Assembly (NCBI GenBank): GCA_964601515.1
Contig: CAZRNU010000037.1
Location: 1 to 24,980, forward strand
Origin: PWND01 sp964601515
Lineage (GTDB): Bacteria; Bacteroidota; Bacteroidia; Bacteroidales; UBA7960
Direction: 5' to 3'
Length of the DNA: 24,980 bases
Shown here: piece after piece, positions 1 through 7,022 of the stretch
Numbering within the stretch: the first letter of the stretch is position 1
How the letters are laid out: each line of letters starts with the position of its first letter
The notes under the pieces: model-generated
What the model was told of the DNA's origin: nothing
Databases searched by the model: none
The model's input: only the letters and a program-made list of their open reading frames with translations
Position numbers and translations under genes: made by a program

Positions 1-728
1 CTAACAATCAGTAAAAATGGAGCCATTGCATACCAAAACGCATAACTCACAATTAGATTAAGGTAATCTATCTCATAAAAATCTACTTGAAAACCAACAG
101 AATGATGAGCGTATTGAAATGGCTTGATTATAATTAATGTAAGAATAAGGCTGAAAGTGAAAATAGACACAAATACTACGAAAACTGTAAGAATTGTTTT
201 CATGAAATTATTCTTTTTAAAATATACACTTCCAAGAAAGAATACAGAATGTGTAATTATGAATATCGCTGCAACCTTCAGAGCTTCAAATGAAAGTGGA
301 TTAAATACCTGCAAAGCTCCGTCGAAAAAGAGAAGTAGAACTCCGCTAATTAGAAAGCTAATCAGAGAAATTAAAACATACGAAATGAAAACAAAGAATA
401 ATGAACTTACCAGCCAGGCGGAAATTAGTTTTTCTTCGGGCCTGGCAGGTAAGGAAAGATAAAAATGACTTTTTGACGGAGATTGCAGTTCTCCAAAAAT
501 TCTACTTGTAAAAATATATCCTCCTACAAACATTATAACATACCCAAACCTTACGAATGTTTCAAGATTAAAGGAGCCTAATGAAGTAATAACTCCCATT
601 ATATTTAAAGTTAGCAATGCTCCGGCTGTTGCAGCAATGCCAATAAACCACGGCTGCATATTCATCCTCAGATGCCTTCTGATTAAATAGCCGATTCTTT
701 GTACATTGAATTGATTTATATTTTCCAT
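1..728 (-). CDS. ABC-2 type transporter permease, partial (3' end outside window)
   Basis: This is the membrane half of an ABC exporter; the gene runs off the left edge, so only about the first 242 codons are present. The start ATG is the reverse complement of 726-728, four bases after the stop of the upstream ATPase gene, so the two are translated from one mRNA. The translation begins MENINQFNVQRIGYLIRRH and contains several long hydrophobic stretches (for example around residues 24-52, 59-75 and 113-140). It also has a soluble segment with ELQSPSKSHFYLSLPARPEEK, which resembles the 'LPA-x-x-x-EK' region often seen in Bacteroidota ABC-2 permeases. The substrate cannot be told from sequence. 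In this lineage such ATPase/permease pairs usually sit with a GntR regulator; none is visible here upstream, and the missing left side could hold one. Confidence 0.8.
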   Translation of the reverse strand, partial: MENINQFNVQRIGYLIRRHLRMNMQPWFIGIAATAGALLTLNIMGVITSLGSFNLETFVRFGYVIMFVGGYIFTSRIFGELQSPSKSHFYLSLPARPEEKLISAWLVSSLFFVFISYVLISLISFLISGVLLLFFDGALQVFNPLSFEALKVAAIFIITHSVFFLGSVYFKKNNFMKTILTVFVVFVSIFTFSLILTLIIIKPFQYAHHSVGFQVDFYEIDYLNLIVSYAFWYAMAPFLLIV

Positions 729-732
729 AGTT

Positions 733-1563
733 TTATTTGTTTAATGCATTATTGATTTTTTCGGTACTGTTAATTACAGCGTTAAATAACAGTTCAAGGT
801 CAACTTCGCTTTCATGGCCTTTGTTTAGACAAATTGCAGCTTTTCCGCCCATTATATCTTCAGTGTAAATTACATCTTCATCGGCTGCATCTTTAATTCT
901 ACCAAAAGAAAACTTTTGAGAAATGGTCTCAATGTTTTGATTAAAAATTACTTTTCCCTTGTCAAGAATTGTCACTTGGTCAATAATGTTGCCCAAATCT
1001 CTCACTTGATGAGTTGAAATTAAAATGCACCTTTCTTCGGTTGCCGAAGAAGCAATAATCTTTCTAAACTGACTCTTTGATGGAATATCCAATCCGTTAG
1101 TTGGTTCGTCCATTATTAAAAGCCTTGCATTTGTGGCTAATCCGAAAGCAATCAGAAACTTCTTCTTTTGTCCGTAAGAAAGTGTTGTTAGCTTTTTGTT
1201 TTCTGTAATCTGAAATTCTTCCATAAAATTGTTCATTTGAATAATGTCGAATTTTGGGAAAAATGGAGAATTGATTGTAATAAATGTCTGTGGAGAAATG
1301 TTTGGCAACACGAATTCTTCAGGTATTACAAATATGTCGGATAAGATGCTGGGTTTGCGGTCACAAGAGTGCTCGTTAAAAACCATGCATTTCCCTTTTT
1401 GAGGGAAGAGAAGTCCGGCAATATGTTTTAATAGTGTGGTTTTACCGGCGCCATTCATTCCAAAGAGACCGTATATTCTTCCAGCCTCAAGGCTCATGCT
1501 AAGATCGTTGAATAAAACAGACTTCTTAGTGTAGCCAAATGTTAAGTTTTCTATTTTTACCAT
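733..1563 (-). CDS. ABC transporter ATP-binding protein
   Basis: A 276-residue ATPase that would power the permease encoded just downstream. In order it shows Walker A (GMNGAGKT, residues 35-42), the signature LSYGQ (128-132), Walker B LLIMDEP (148-154) and the switch histidine in STHQ (H185). Only one ATPase domain is present, followed by a short C-terminal extension of about 65 residues. The open frame extends further upstream to 1698, but I place the start at MVKIENLTFGY. That is where ABC homology begins, and a strong promoter plus palindrome occupy 1592-1648, inside the longer frame. The signature 'LSYGQKKK' fits the YtrB-like/antibiotic-exporter class better than nutrient importers. The specific substrate is unknown. 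Confidence 0.93.
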   Translation of the reverse strand: MVKIENLTFGYTKKSVLFNDLSMSLEAGRIYGLFGMNGAGKTTLLKHIAGLLFPQKGKCMVFNEHSCDRKPSILSDIFVIPEEFVLPNISPQTFITINSPFFPKFDIIQMNNFMEEFQITENKKLTTLSYGQKKKFLIAFGLATNARLLIMDEPTNGLDIPSKSQFRKIIASSATEERCILISTHQVRDLGNIIDQVTILDKGKVIFNQNIETISQKFSFGRIKDAADEDVIYTEDIMGGKAAICLNKGHESEVDLELLFNAVINSTEKINNALNK

Positions 1564-1591
1564 AGTTGCAAAGGGTTTTATTAAACAAAAA

Positions 1592-1617
1592 CAGTGTATT
1601 AGTGAAATAATACACTG
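1592..1617 (-). promoter_or_regulatory. Palindromic operator, GntR/YtrA-like
   Basis: A perfect inverted repeat: CAGTGTATTA (1592-1601), a 6-base centre GTGAAA, then TAATACACTG (1608-1617). It lies directly downstream of the -7 element and so covers the expected transcription start of the ABC operon. The half sites AGTGTA and TACACT resemble the operator form known for the YtrA subfamily of GntR regulators, which control ABC exporter operons. The regulator itself is not in the window. A transcript hairpin is an alternative reading, but the position over the start point favours an operator. Confidence 0.7.
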
Positions 1618-1648
1618 CAAATGTAATACACATTTTTTATTGTGCAAA
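1618..1648 (-). promoter_or_regulatory. Bacteroidota promoter for the ABC operon
   Basis: Read on the minus strand, TTTG (1648-1645) is followed by exactly 19 bases and then TACATTTG (1625-1618). This is a full match to the TTTG / TAnnTTTG consensus of the Bacteroidota primary sigma factor. Transcription would begin near 1611, inside the palindrome, giving a leader of about 48 bases to the ATG at 1563. Confidence 0.8.
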
Positions 1649-1726
1649 CTTTTTTTGAAATATTTTTTGAATAATTGCTCAAATATATTGAAATACAATA
1701 TGTTGGCAATTAAATAAAATCGATTT

Positions 1727-3118
1727 TTATTTTTTCAGCATCCATTTTGACATATCTTTTAATACGTCAACTGAAAATGTTTCTTCAATTTTTATGTATT
1801 TATCGGGCAATCCTGTTGTACAGGTTTGGAAAAGATGATTTAGATTTGGGTATGCGATAATTGTAACATCTTTATTTCCTCCATTATTCAATGCATAATT
1901 TATTGCATAGAGGTTTGCATCTGCCGGTACCTGAAGATCCAGTTCCCCATTTACTGCAAGAACTCTGCATTTAACTTTTTCTAAATAATTTGCGGGGTCT
2001 AGTTTTATGAAATTAATCATCCAGACAGATGTGATTTGCATTAACTGCATATTTATAAAATCTTCAACTGGCATGCCTTGTGGTACTTGAGAAGGGTCAT
2101 TATTGATGTTGTTTGTAATAAATTCCTTCAAGTCTTTTTTTAGTTGCTCTGTATCGGTTGAATTTATAATCATTTCAAAAGCTTGCTGATTAACTTCTTT
2201 ATTTCTTAAAATAACATCCTCGGGCATCCCCATAGCTCTGCCAATAAGCTCTTGCTGCATAAGTAATATTTTATCTCCTCGCAATCCGGTGCCTGCCAAT
2301 AATACTATGAAGCTAATATCTTCAGGGTATTTTGACGCTACAATTGGAGCTATTATTCCACCTTCACTATGCCCAATAAGTCCGATGTTGTTGTTGTCAA
2401 TTTCTTTTCTGGTTTTTAGATAGTCAATTGCACTTTTTACATCAGTTGCAAAATCGAATGAGGTTGCTTCCTGAAAATTGCCTTCAGACTTAGCAACTCC
2501 TCTATCGTCAAATCTAAGAACAGCAATCCCATTTCTGGTTAGATAATCAGAAATTACTAAAAATGGTTTGTGCCCAAAAACTTCTTCATCTCTGTTTTGC
2601 GGTCCGCTGCCGGTAATTAAAACTACTGCCGGATAATTCCCGTTGTCGCCGGGAATAGTTAGTGTGCCGGCTAATGTAATATTGTCTTTTGTGTTTTTAA
2701 AAAACACATCTTCCGATTTGTATGGGAATGGAGGTTGAGGTTCCTGAGGTCTGTTTGGTTTTTGAACTTCAATTATTTCCTTAGATAAATTTAATTCAGT
2801 TTCAAATGCAAATTGTTTGAATGTTCCGTTTATTCTATCTCCCAAAAATTCGCCTGAATATTCAATGCCTGCAGCAGGAATTGAAAGTTTTAGAATATTG
2901 TCTGAAAAAGTAGTATTATCAACTTTTATCCCGAAAGCACCTTGGTCTGGACTGTCCATTGTTGATGAAAATCCACTTTCAGATTGTTCTACATTAAAAA
3001 CTATTGTTAGTTGCATGCCTTGAACCTTCAAAATGCCATTCCATTTTCCTGAAATATCTTGACTGTAAAGGGTTGTTATAAAGAAAACTGTTGTTATAAA
3101 TATTATTGCTCGTTTCAT
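1727..3118 (-). CDS. Secreted alpha/beta hydrolase with N-terminal beta domain
   Basis: A 463-residue exported serine hydrolase. Residues 1-19 form a signal peptide ending TTLYSQ. Residues 21-115 are a beta-rich N-terminal domain beginning ISGKWNG, of a kind often fused in front of this hydrolase class. Residues 140-463 are the alpha/beta hydrolase fold. The nucleophile elbow is GHSEG with Ser251; the acid is probably Asp394 (NGELD) and the base His428 (NLNH). LITGSGPQNRDEE near 168-180 resembles the oxyanion region of dienelactone-hydrolase/S9-like esterases. Its substrate cannot be read from sequence; an ester or short peptide is likely. It is the last gene of a likely operon with the Yip1-like and DUF2089 genes, 34 bases after the former. 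Confidence 0.9.
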   Translation of the reverse strand: MKRAIIFITTVFFITTLYSQDISGKWNGILKVQGMQLTIVFNVEQSESGFSSTMDSPDQGAFGIKVDNTTFSDNILKLSIPAAGIEYSGEFLGDRINGTFKQFAFETELNLSKEIIEVQKPNRPQEPQPPFPYKSEDVFFKNTKDNITLAGTLTIPGDNGNYPAVVLITGSGPQNRDEEVFGHKPFLVISDYLTRNGIAVLRFDDRGVAKSEGNFQEATSFDFATDVKSAIDYLKTRKEIDNNNIGLIGHSEGGIIAPIVASKYPEDISFIVLLAGTGLRGDKILLMQQELIGRAMGMPEDVILRNKEVNQQAFEMIINSTDTEQLKKDLKEFITNNINNDPSQVPQGMPVEDFINMQLMQITSVWMINFIKLDPANYLEKVKCRVLAVNGELDLQVPADANLYAINYALNNGGNKDVTIIAYPNLNHLFQTCTTGLPDKYIKIEETFSVDVLKDMSKWMLKK

Positions 3119-3152
3119 AATTGTTGTTGTTAAGATTAATATAAGTTAGAAT

Positions 3153-3821
3153 TTAAATGAAATATGATCCTGCAAACCAGAAAATGAAGATATTTGAAAA
3201 AATCTGTGCTATTAGCACACCCACTATAAAACTTACAATTAACTTAGCACCTTTGAGGTTTGAAGACACTTTGTAAGCGTGAAACATCATTGCAACCATC
3301 CAGACTACAATCGCAATCATTGACAGACCGATTAATGCAGCTACAATAAACTCCCATGTAGCAACATTGCCGGGGTCAGATATTTTTAGAATTTCTATAT
3401 CTGCTACGCCCTGAATGTTTTCAAATACTTTGAATAGAATATAATCCACAACTTTTCTAAAAACATTTAAAAACCCAATAAGAGATGCAATAAGGGCGGG
3501 AAATCTCGCTAATGCCAATGTTCCTGCAACATCTATAAGCCTGACCTTGGTGCCTGCAAGTATTAATGCTGTAATGTATAAGAATATAACGGCAGAAAGC
3601 CATGCAATAACAGAAACAGCTATGTGAATTAAAAAACTTCCATTATATCCGATTTTTATATCAAATACTCCGGGAAAATGAATTCCTGTGTAAGTTCCAA
3701 TAAATGATGTTATTGTAATGATGATTAATCCTATTAGCAGAGCCTGAAACCCGGCAATATAGTTGAAAGGATTATAAAGTGATTTTTTGTCTCTAAGGAT
3801 GTTATTTATTATTGTTTTCAT
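3153..3821 (-). CDS. Yip1-family-like integral membrane protein
   Basis: A 222-residue protein that is nearly all membrane. Five hydrophobic segments are visible at about 22-43, 63-88, 99-120, 156-180 and 192-217. The N-terminal start (a short basic stretch followed by NPFNYIAGFQALLIGLI) and the five-helix layout match Yip1-domain proteins of Bacteroidota, so I call it Yip1-like rather than certain. No catalytic motif is seen and no function can be stated. Its first 20 bases overlap the end of the DUF2089 gene (3802-3821), which means translational coupling. The secreted hydrolase follows 34 bases later, so the three products are probably made together. Confidence 0.75.
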   Translation of the reverse strand: MKTIINNILRDKKSLYNPFNYIAGFQALLIGLIIITITSFIGTYTGIHFPGVFDIKIGYNGSFLIHIAVSVIAWLSAVIFLYITALILAGTKVRLIDVAGTLALARFPALIASLIGFLNVFRKVVDYILFKVFENIQGVADIEILKISDPGNVATWEFIVAALIGLSMIAIVVWMVAMMFHAYKVSSNLKGAKLIVSFIVGVLIAQIFSNIFIFWFAGSYFI

Positions 3822-4089
3822 GGTGTAATGATTTTAATTTGTTAATAATATCATCAAGCATATTTCTAACTGTTGGATAGCTGAGTTTTAAGTGGTTTGC
3901 CATTTCTTTAAGACTGCCACTTCTTATTACAAACTCAATAATGAAATCCTGATCATCAGAACTTAAAATTGCAATAGACGGTAATGAGAATAAACCGTCA
4001 ACAGTTGTTCCACAAGAACTGCAATGCAAGGTTTTTACTTGCAATTGGCTGTTGCAAGAGGGGCACGAAGATGGAATTTTCTTTTTCAT
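3802..4089 (-). CDS. DUF2089-family zinc-ribbon/HTH protein
   Basis: A 95-residue small protein. Residues 9-26 hold two CxxC knuckles (C9/C12 and C23/C26) that should bind one zinc. Residues about 55-88 (GSLKEMANHLKLSYPTVRNM) form a helix-turn-helix of the sigma-region-4 or DUF2089 kind. The family is thought to be regulatory, but no target is known to me. It is the first gene of a likely operon with the Yip1-like and hydrolase genes. It has a good promoter at 4138-4168. An autoregulator of this operon is a reasonable guess, not shown by the sequence. Confidence 0.85.
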   Translation of the reverse strand: MKKKIPSSCPSCNSQLQVKTLHCSSCGTTVDGLFSLPSIAILSSDDQDFIIEFVIRSGSLKEMANHLKLSYPTVRNMLDDIINKLKSLHHENNNK

Positions 4090-4434
4090 CTGTTTTTGTG
4101 TTTAGTGAATCATTTTTGTTTTGTAAAATAATCTCAACAAAGATAAATCAAAAATTCATAAAAGCAAGTAAAAAATAAATAAAAATGAATTAAAAATAAA
4201 TAATATTTAATTGCGACTGAATAAAATGCGAAGTTTGTGAGTTTTTATGTTAGATTCTAAATTTAAGTCATAAATTTATTAGAGGGACTTTTATCTGTCA
4301 TAACTAATAATTAATTGAAAAAATATATTGTATGCTCAGAAATTTTATATATTTTTATGACTTAAATGACAATCACCAAATTTTTTTTGACATTTGAATT
4401 AGATACATCTTATCCACCTAAAACACTTAAGATT
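4090..4434. other. Divergent intergenic region
   Basis: About 345 bases between the start of the minus-strand DUF2089 gene and the chosen start of DUF190. It holds the minus-strand promoter listed separately. For the plus strand two weaker candidates exist: ATTG (4327-4330) with a 19-base spacer to TATTTTTA (4350-4357), and TTTG (4234-4237) with a 20-base spacer to TAAATTTA (4258-4265). Both miss the final G of the -7 element. No gene or clear hairpin is seen. Confidence 0.4.
4138..4168 (-). promoter_or_regulatory. Promoter for the DUF2089-Yip1-hydrolase operon
   Basis: On the minus strand CTTG (4168-4165), a 19-base spacer and TATCTTTG (4145-4138) match the Bacteroidota TTTG / TAnnTTTG consensus, with one mismatch in the -33. 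The start point would be near 4131, about 42 bases before the ATG at 4089. The surrounding 4110-4210 region is very AT-rich. Confidence 0.7.
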
Positions 4435-4764
4435 ATGAAACAAGGAGAAGAAAGAAAGCTGTTAAGGATTTTTATCCGCGAAGACAGTATGTATAATGAT
4501 AGACCGTTGTTTGTTGCCATTATTCAAAAAGCTAAGGACTTGCAGTTGGCAGGAGCAACTGTATTAAGGGGTATTATGGGTTACACTGCATCTAACGGTT
4601 TGGCCGGAAAACCAATGCATCTATCCGAAGAGCTGCATGTGGTTGTTGAGATTGTGGATAACGAGCAGAATCTCGACAAAATTGTTCCTTTTCTGGAAGA
4701 AACGATAACAGATGGTCTCATCACTGTTGAGCCTGTTTACGTCGTTAAGAGCATTAAAAAATAA
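4435..4764 (+). CDS. DUF190-family PII-like protein
   Basis: A 109-residue cytoplasmic protein beginning MKQGEERKLLRIFIREDSMY. The pattern 'G-x-RIFIxExD', 'L(Y)…IIQKAKDLQLAGATVLRGIMGY', the basic-free loop and 'PFLEETITDGLITVEPVYV' are those of the DUF190 family. This family has a ferredoxin-like fold related to the PII signal proteins. Family members are often next to the fluoride channel gene crcB, but here none is adjacent. The frame is open from an earlier ATG at 4366. I prefer 4435 because the extra 23 residues do not look like family sequence and would overlap the likely transcription start. The gene ends in a perfect hairpin. Confidence 0.88.
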   Translation: MKQGEERKLLRIFIREDSMYNDRPLFVAIIQKAKDLQLAGATVLRGIMGYTASNGLAGKPMHLSEELHVVVEIVDNEQNLDKIVPFLEETITDGLITVEPVYVVKSIKK

Positions 4765-4794
4765 AAAGAAGGCCGGATTATCCGGCCTTCTTTT
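4764..4794. terminator. Bidirectional terminator shared by DUF190 and tmRNA
   Basis: A perfect inverted repeat with arms 4764-4778 and 4780-4794 around a single central base, core GAAGGCCGGAT / ATCCGGCCTTC. The outer A-tract and T-tract provide a run of U on either strand. It sits between the DUF190 stop and the 3' end of the minus-strand tmRNA, so it can end both transcripts. Confidence 0.93.
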
Positions 4795-4798
4795 CTTG

Positions 4799-5169
4799 TG
4801 GAGCTGGAGGGATTTGAACCCTCGTCCAAACAAGCAGCAAAAATACTTTCTACATGCTTAGCTTTTTATTGAATTTCGGCTTAGACCGGGAAAAAGCACC
4901 CTATCTTTTACCTAAGCTTCTGAGGTTTTCGAACAATTTGCGAAGCGAAAATTGCCTTATCCTGAGTTTTATCGATGCTTCCGCTGGGACGCAGTCAGGA
5001 GTAGCTTCCCGGGAAACAGCTTGTGCCTAATATCTAATATTAAGCAGCTATAGCGTAATTGTAATCGTTGCCGTTTATAGGCTTGTGAATTGAGATTTAC
5101 GAGCCACTTTCACAATGCTCGGCATGCTTATATTCCCACAAAACTTGCTGTCAAATCCAAATCAGCCCC
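4799..5169 (-). ncRNA. ssrA: tmRNA (transfer-messenger RNA)
   Basis: The rescue RNA that frees stalled ribosomes and tags the unfinished protein. On the minus strand the 5' end GGGGCTGATTTGG (from 5169) pairs with the 3' end CAGCTCC (4806-4800), giving a 7-bp acceptor stem with one G-U pair. The T-arm is GAGGGTTCAAATCCCTC. The tag frame is at 5072-5040: GGC AAC GAT TAC AAT TAC GCT ATA GCT GCT TAA, giving GNDYNYAIAA. This fits the Bacteroidota pattern of G..NYALAA, with I in place of L. The 3' CCA is not encoded (the base after the discriminator A is C, then A, A). Length is about 371 nt, normal for the family. Confidence 0.95.
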
Positions 5170-5182
5170 TGTTTTGGGATTG

Positions 5183-5190
5183 CAAAGATA
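5183..5190 (-). promoter_or_regulatory. -7 element of the tmRNA promoter
   Basis: TATCTTTG on the minus strand (5190-5183) is a full match to TAnnTTTG and stands 13 bases before the mature tmRNA 5' end. The -33 region at the usual distance reads TTTC, only a partial match, and falls in the heptamer repeat. Confidence 0.6.
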
Positions 5191-5196
5191 GTGATA

Positions 5197-5238
5197 AAAG
5201 TTGAAAGTTGAAAGTTAAAAACTAAAAACTAAAAACTA
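5197..5238. repeat. Tandem 7-bp repeat, six units
   Basis: Six contiguous heptamers: AAAGTTG twice, AAAGTTA, then AAAACTA three times. The array lies directly upstream of the tmRNA promoter and overlaps its -33 region. It does not code for anything. Confidence 0.85.
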
Positions 5239-5245
5239 AAAGCAT

Positions 5246-5266
5246 GCCCTGAACGAAGTCGAAGGG
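5246..5266. repeat. GCCCTGAACGAAGTCGAAGGG element
   Basis: This 21-base stretch (GCCCTGAACGAAG then TCGAAGGG) has short inverted ends CCCT / AGGG. It matches, from memory, a sequence that recurs in intergenic regions of many Bacteroidota and other environmental genomes. It probably belongs to a dispersed extragenic repeat family. Only one copy is in the window. Confidence 0.5.
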
Positions 5267-5326
5267 TGAAAAGTTGAAGCCAATACTCCTATTTCCCTAT
5301 TTCCCCAATTAACTAATAAACTAATT

Positions 5327-5542
5327 AGCACATTTTCTTTAACCACAAAGTGCACTAAGAATACACAAAGGTCACAAAGAAAAGCCGATACAAACACTCA
5401 TTTGCACATTGGCACATTTGCATATTGGCACATTGGCACATTTGCACCTTTTCTTTAACCACAAAGTGCACTAAGAATACACAAAGTTCACAGAGAAAAG
5501 CCGATACTTCCACTCATTAGCACATTAGCACATTAGCACATT
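5327..5542. repeat. Direct 59-bp repeat pair interleaved with 8-bp tandem repeats
   Basis: Two copies of a 59-bp sequence starting TTTTCTTTAACCACAAAG and ending GCCGATAC lie at 5333-5391 and 5449-5507 with only two differences. Between them are six 8-bp units of the form NGCACATT (5403-5450), and after the second copy three perfect AGCACATT units (5519-5542). One further unit precedes copy 1 (5327-5334). No coding frame is conserved through it. The rest of the 5170-5645 gap holds only simple sequence and no clear promoter for the porin. Confidence 0.9.
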
Positions 5543-5645
5543 CCCTATTTCCCAATTTCCTTAAAACTTTTTTATACACTTGATTATATTTTTTATAATT
5601 TCGGCAATTCAAAAAAACTTTATTAATTATAAAAAAGGTTCACTA

Positions 5646-6884
5646 ATGAAAAATTTAAAAATATTCATTGTAGTATGCGTGATTTTATTATCAGCAGTAA
5701 AGGTATCTTTCTCAAGTATAAATGATGAAAAGCCATTTAAACTTGATGTTTATGGTTTTGTAAACTATGAAATGATTTTTGATACTCGTCAAGTTGTTTC
5801 TGCCAGAGAAGGTGCAGTTATTTTATTTCCGGCAAATGAAAAGCTAGATGCTGATGGAAATGATATTAATGCAACTCCAAGCTTTAATTTTATTGTATTG
5901 TCGTCGAGGTTTGGTGCCAGAATCACAGGTCCTGATGCTTTTGGAGCAAAAGCATCTGCTCATTTTGAAGGAGATCTTCTTGGTACAAAAGCCGGACTGA
6001 ATGCTTTGGCAAGACTCAGACATGCTTATATTAGGCTGAAGTGGGAAAAATCGGAACTTATGGCAGGACAAAATTGGCATCCAATATTTGTGGGAGCTTG
6101 TTTCCCAAATACTGTCACTTTTGCAGGCGGAGTTCCTTATCACGCACTAAACCGCTCGCCTCAGGTGAAGTTCGCATACGATTTTGGTCATTTAAATTTG
6201 GCGGCATTCGCTTTGTCTCATAATGATTTCGCTTCACTTGGACCTTCCGGAGCCAGTTCAGATTATGTTAGAAATAGTTTTCAGCCTGAATTATATTTTC
6301 AGGCTATTTTGAAGAAAGAAAAGTTTTTAGTTGGTGCAACAGGTGGATATCAATTGCTATCTCCAAGAATTGAAACAACTGCCGGTTTTAAAACATCGGA
6401 GAAAATGCAAAGTTTACAGGCAAATGTTTTTACAACGATACAACTCCCATATATTGTATTTAAAACTCAGGCTACTTATAGCGAAAATGCAAGTCATCTG
6501 GTTATGCTGGGTGGTTATGGCGAATCAACATTGCTTGATGCTGACAGGCAAATATATTCTTACACAGGAATTCGTTCTCTTTCTACATGGGTTGATTTTG
6601 AAACAAAAGGCAGTAAATTTAAAAGTGGATTGTTTGTAGGATATGCTAAGAATTACGGAGCTGTTGAGGAAATTTCCGGAGCAGTATGGGCAAGAGGAGC
6701 CAATATAAATGAAATTTATAGAATATCGCCTAGATTTATTTATAGTTCAGGTAAAACACAATTTGGTTTAGAGTTTGTTTATGACGTTGCCGGATATGGA
6801 ACTCCGGATAGCTTTTATAAAGTAACAAACACAAAAAACATTTCAAATCTTCGAACTGTATTGTCTTTGAAGTATTTCTTTTAG
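5646..6884 (+). CDS. DcaP-like outer-membrane porin
   Basis: A 412-residue predicted beta-barrel in the outer membrane. Residues 1-23 are a signal peptide (MKNLKIFIVVCVILLSAVKVSFS). The mature part opens KLDVYGFVNYEMIFDTRQ and alternates short aromatic-rich strands with loops to the end. The C-terminus SLKYFF ends in Phe, the usual signal for the BAM machinery. The segment SARFGARITGPDAFGAKASAHFEGD-like (here SSRFGARITGP, then ASAHFEGDLLG) and GQNWHP are typical of DcaP-like/Bacteroidota porins. Solute specificity is unknown. The frame is open from 5580, but the internal ATG at 5646 is immediately followed by the signal peptide. It has no obvious terminator before the tandem repeats at 6902. 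Confidence 0.85.
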   Translation: MKNLKIFIVVCVILLSAVKVSFSSINDEKPFKLDVYGFVNYEMIFDTRQVVSAREGAVILFPANEKLDADGNDINATPSFNFIVLSSRFGARITGPDAFGAKASAHFEGDLLGTKAGLNALARLRHAYIRLKWEKSELMAGQNWHPIFVGACFPNTVTFAGGVPYHALNRSPQVKFAYDFGHLNLAAFALSHNDFASLGPSGASSDYVRNSFQPELYFQAILKKEKFLVGATGGYQLLSPRIETTAGFKTSEKMQSLQANVFTTIQLPYIVFKTQATYSENASHLVMLGGYGESTLLDADRQIYSYTGIRSLSTWVDFETKGSKFKSGLFVGYAKNYGAVEEISGAVWARGANINEIYRISPRFIYSSGKTQFGLEFVYDVAGYGTPDSFYKVTNTKNISNLRTVLSLKYFF

Positions 6885-6901
6885 TAGGTATTGAGGTAAA
6901 A

Positions 6902-6941
6902 GGGTAAAAGGGTATAAGGGTATAAGGGTATATGGGTATAA
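6902..6941. repeat. Tandem 8-bp GGGTATAA repeat
   Basis: Five consecutive 8-bp units: GGGTAAAA, GGGTATAA twice, GGGTATAT, GGGTATAA, with degenerate partial units on both sides (6894-6952). It fills the gap after the porin stop and is non-coding. Confidence 0.88.
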
Positions 6942-6979
6942 GGTATAGGCTATAAAGACAAGACATGAGTAAACTCAAT

Positions 6980-7014
6980 CCCAAACCCCAAACCCCAAAC
7001 CTGACACCTGACAC
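6980..7014. repeat. Tandem 7-bp repeats before the capA-like promoter
   Basis: Three CCCAAAC units followed without a gap by two CTGACAC units, five heptamers in a row. They end eight bases before the -7 element of the next gene and occupy its -33 position. Confidence 0.88.
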
Positions 7015-7022
7015 CTTTTTTA

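Noticed and set aside
124..462. Plus-strand frame of 112 residues
   Set aside because: It is opposite the partial permease gene, whose frame is continuous and has clear membrane segments; the plus-strand product has no recognisable features.
1564..1698. N-terminal extension of the ABC ATPase
   Set aside because: The added 45 residues are unlike ABC sequence and the DNA holds the promoter and operator.
4366..4434. Longer start for DUF190
   Set aside because: The extra 23 residues do not look like the family and would begin at about the likely transcription start.
5327..5542. CRISPR array
   Set aside because: Only two 59-bp repeats, the space between them is made of octamer repeats rather than unique spacers, and no cas genes are near.
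6736..7014. Minus-strand frame of 92 residues
   Set aside because: It is written through the porin end and simple tandem repeats, giving a low-complexity product (repeated Tyr/Pro/Ile).
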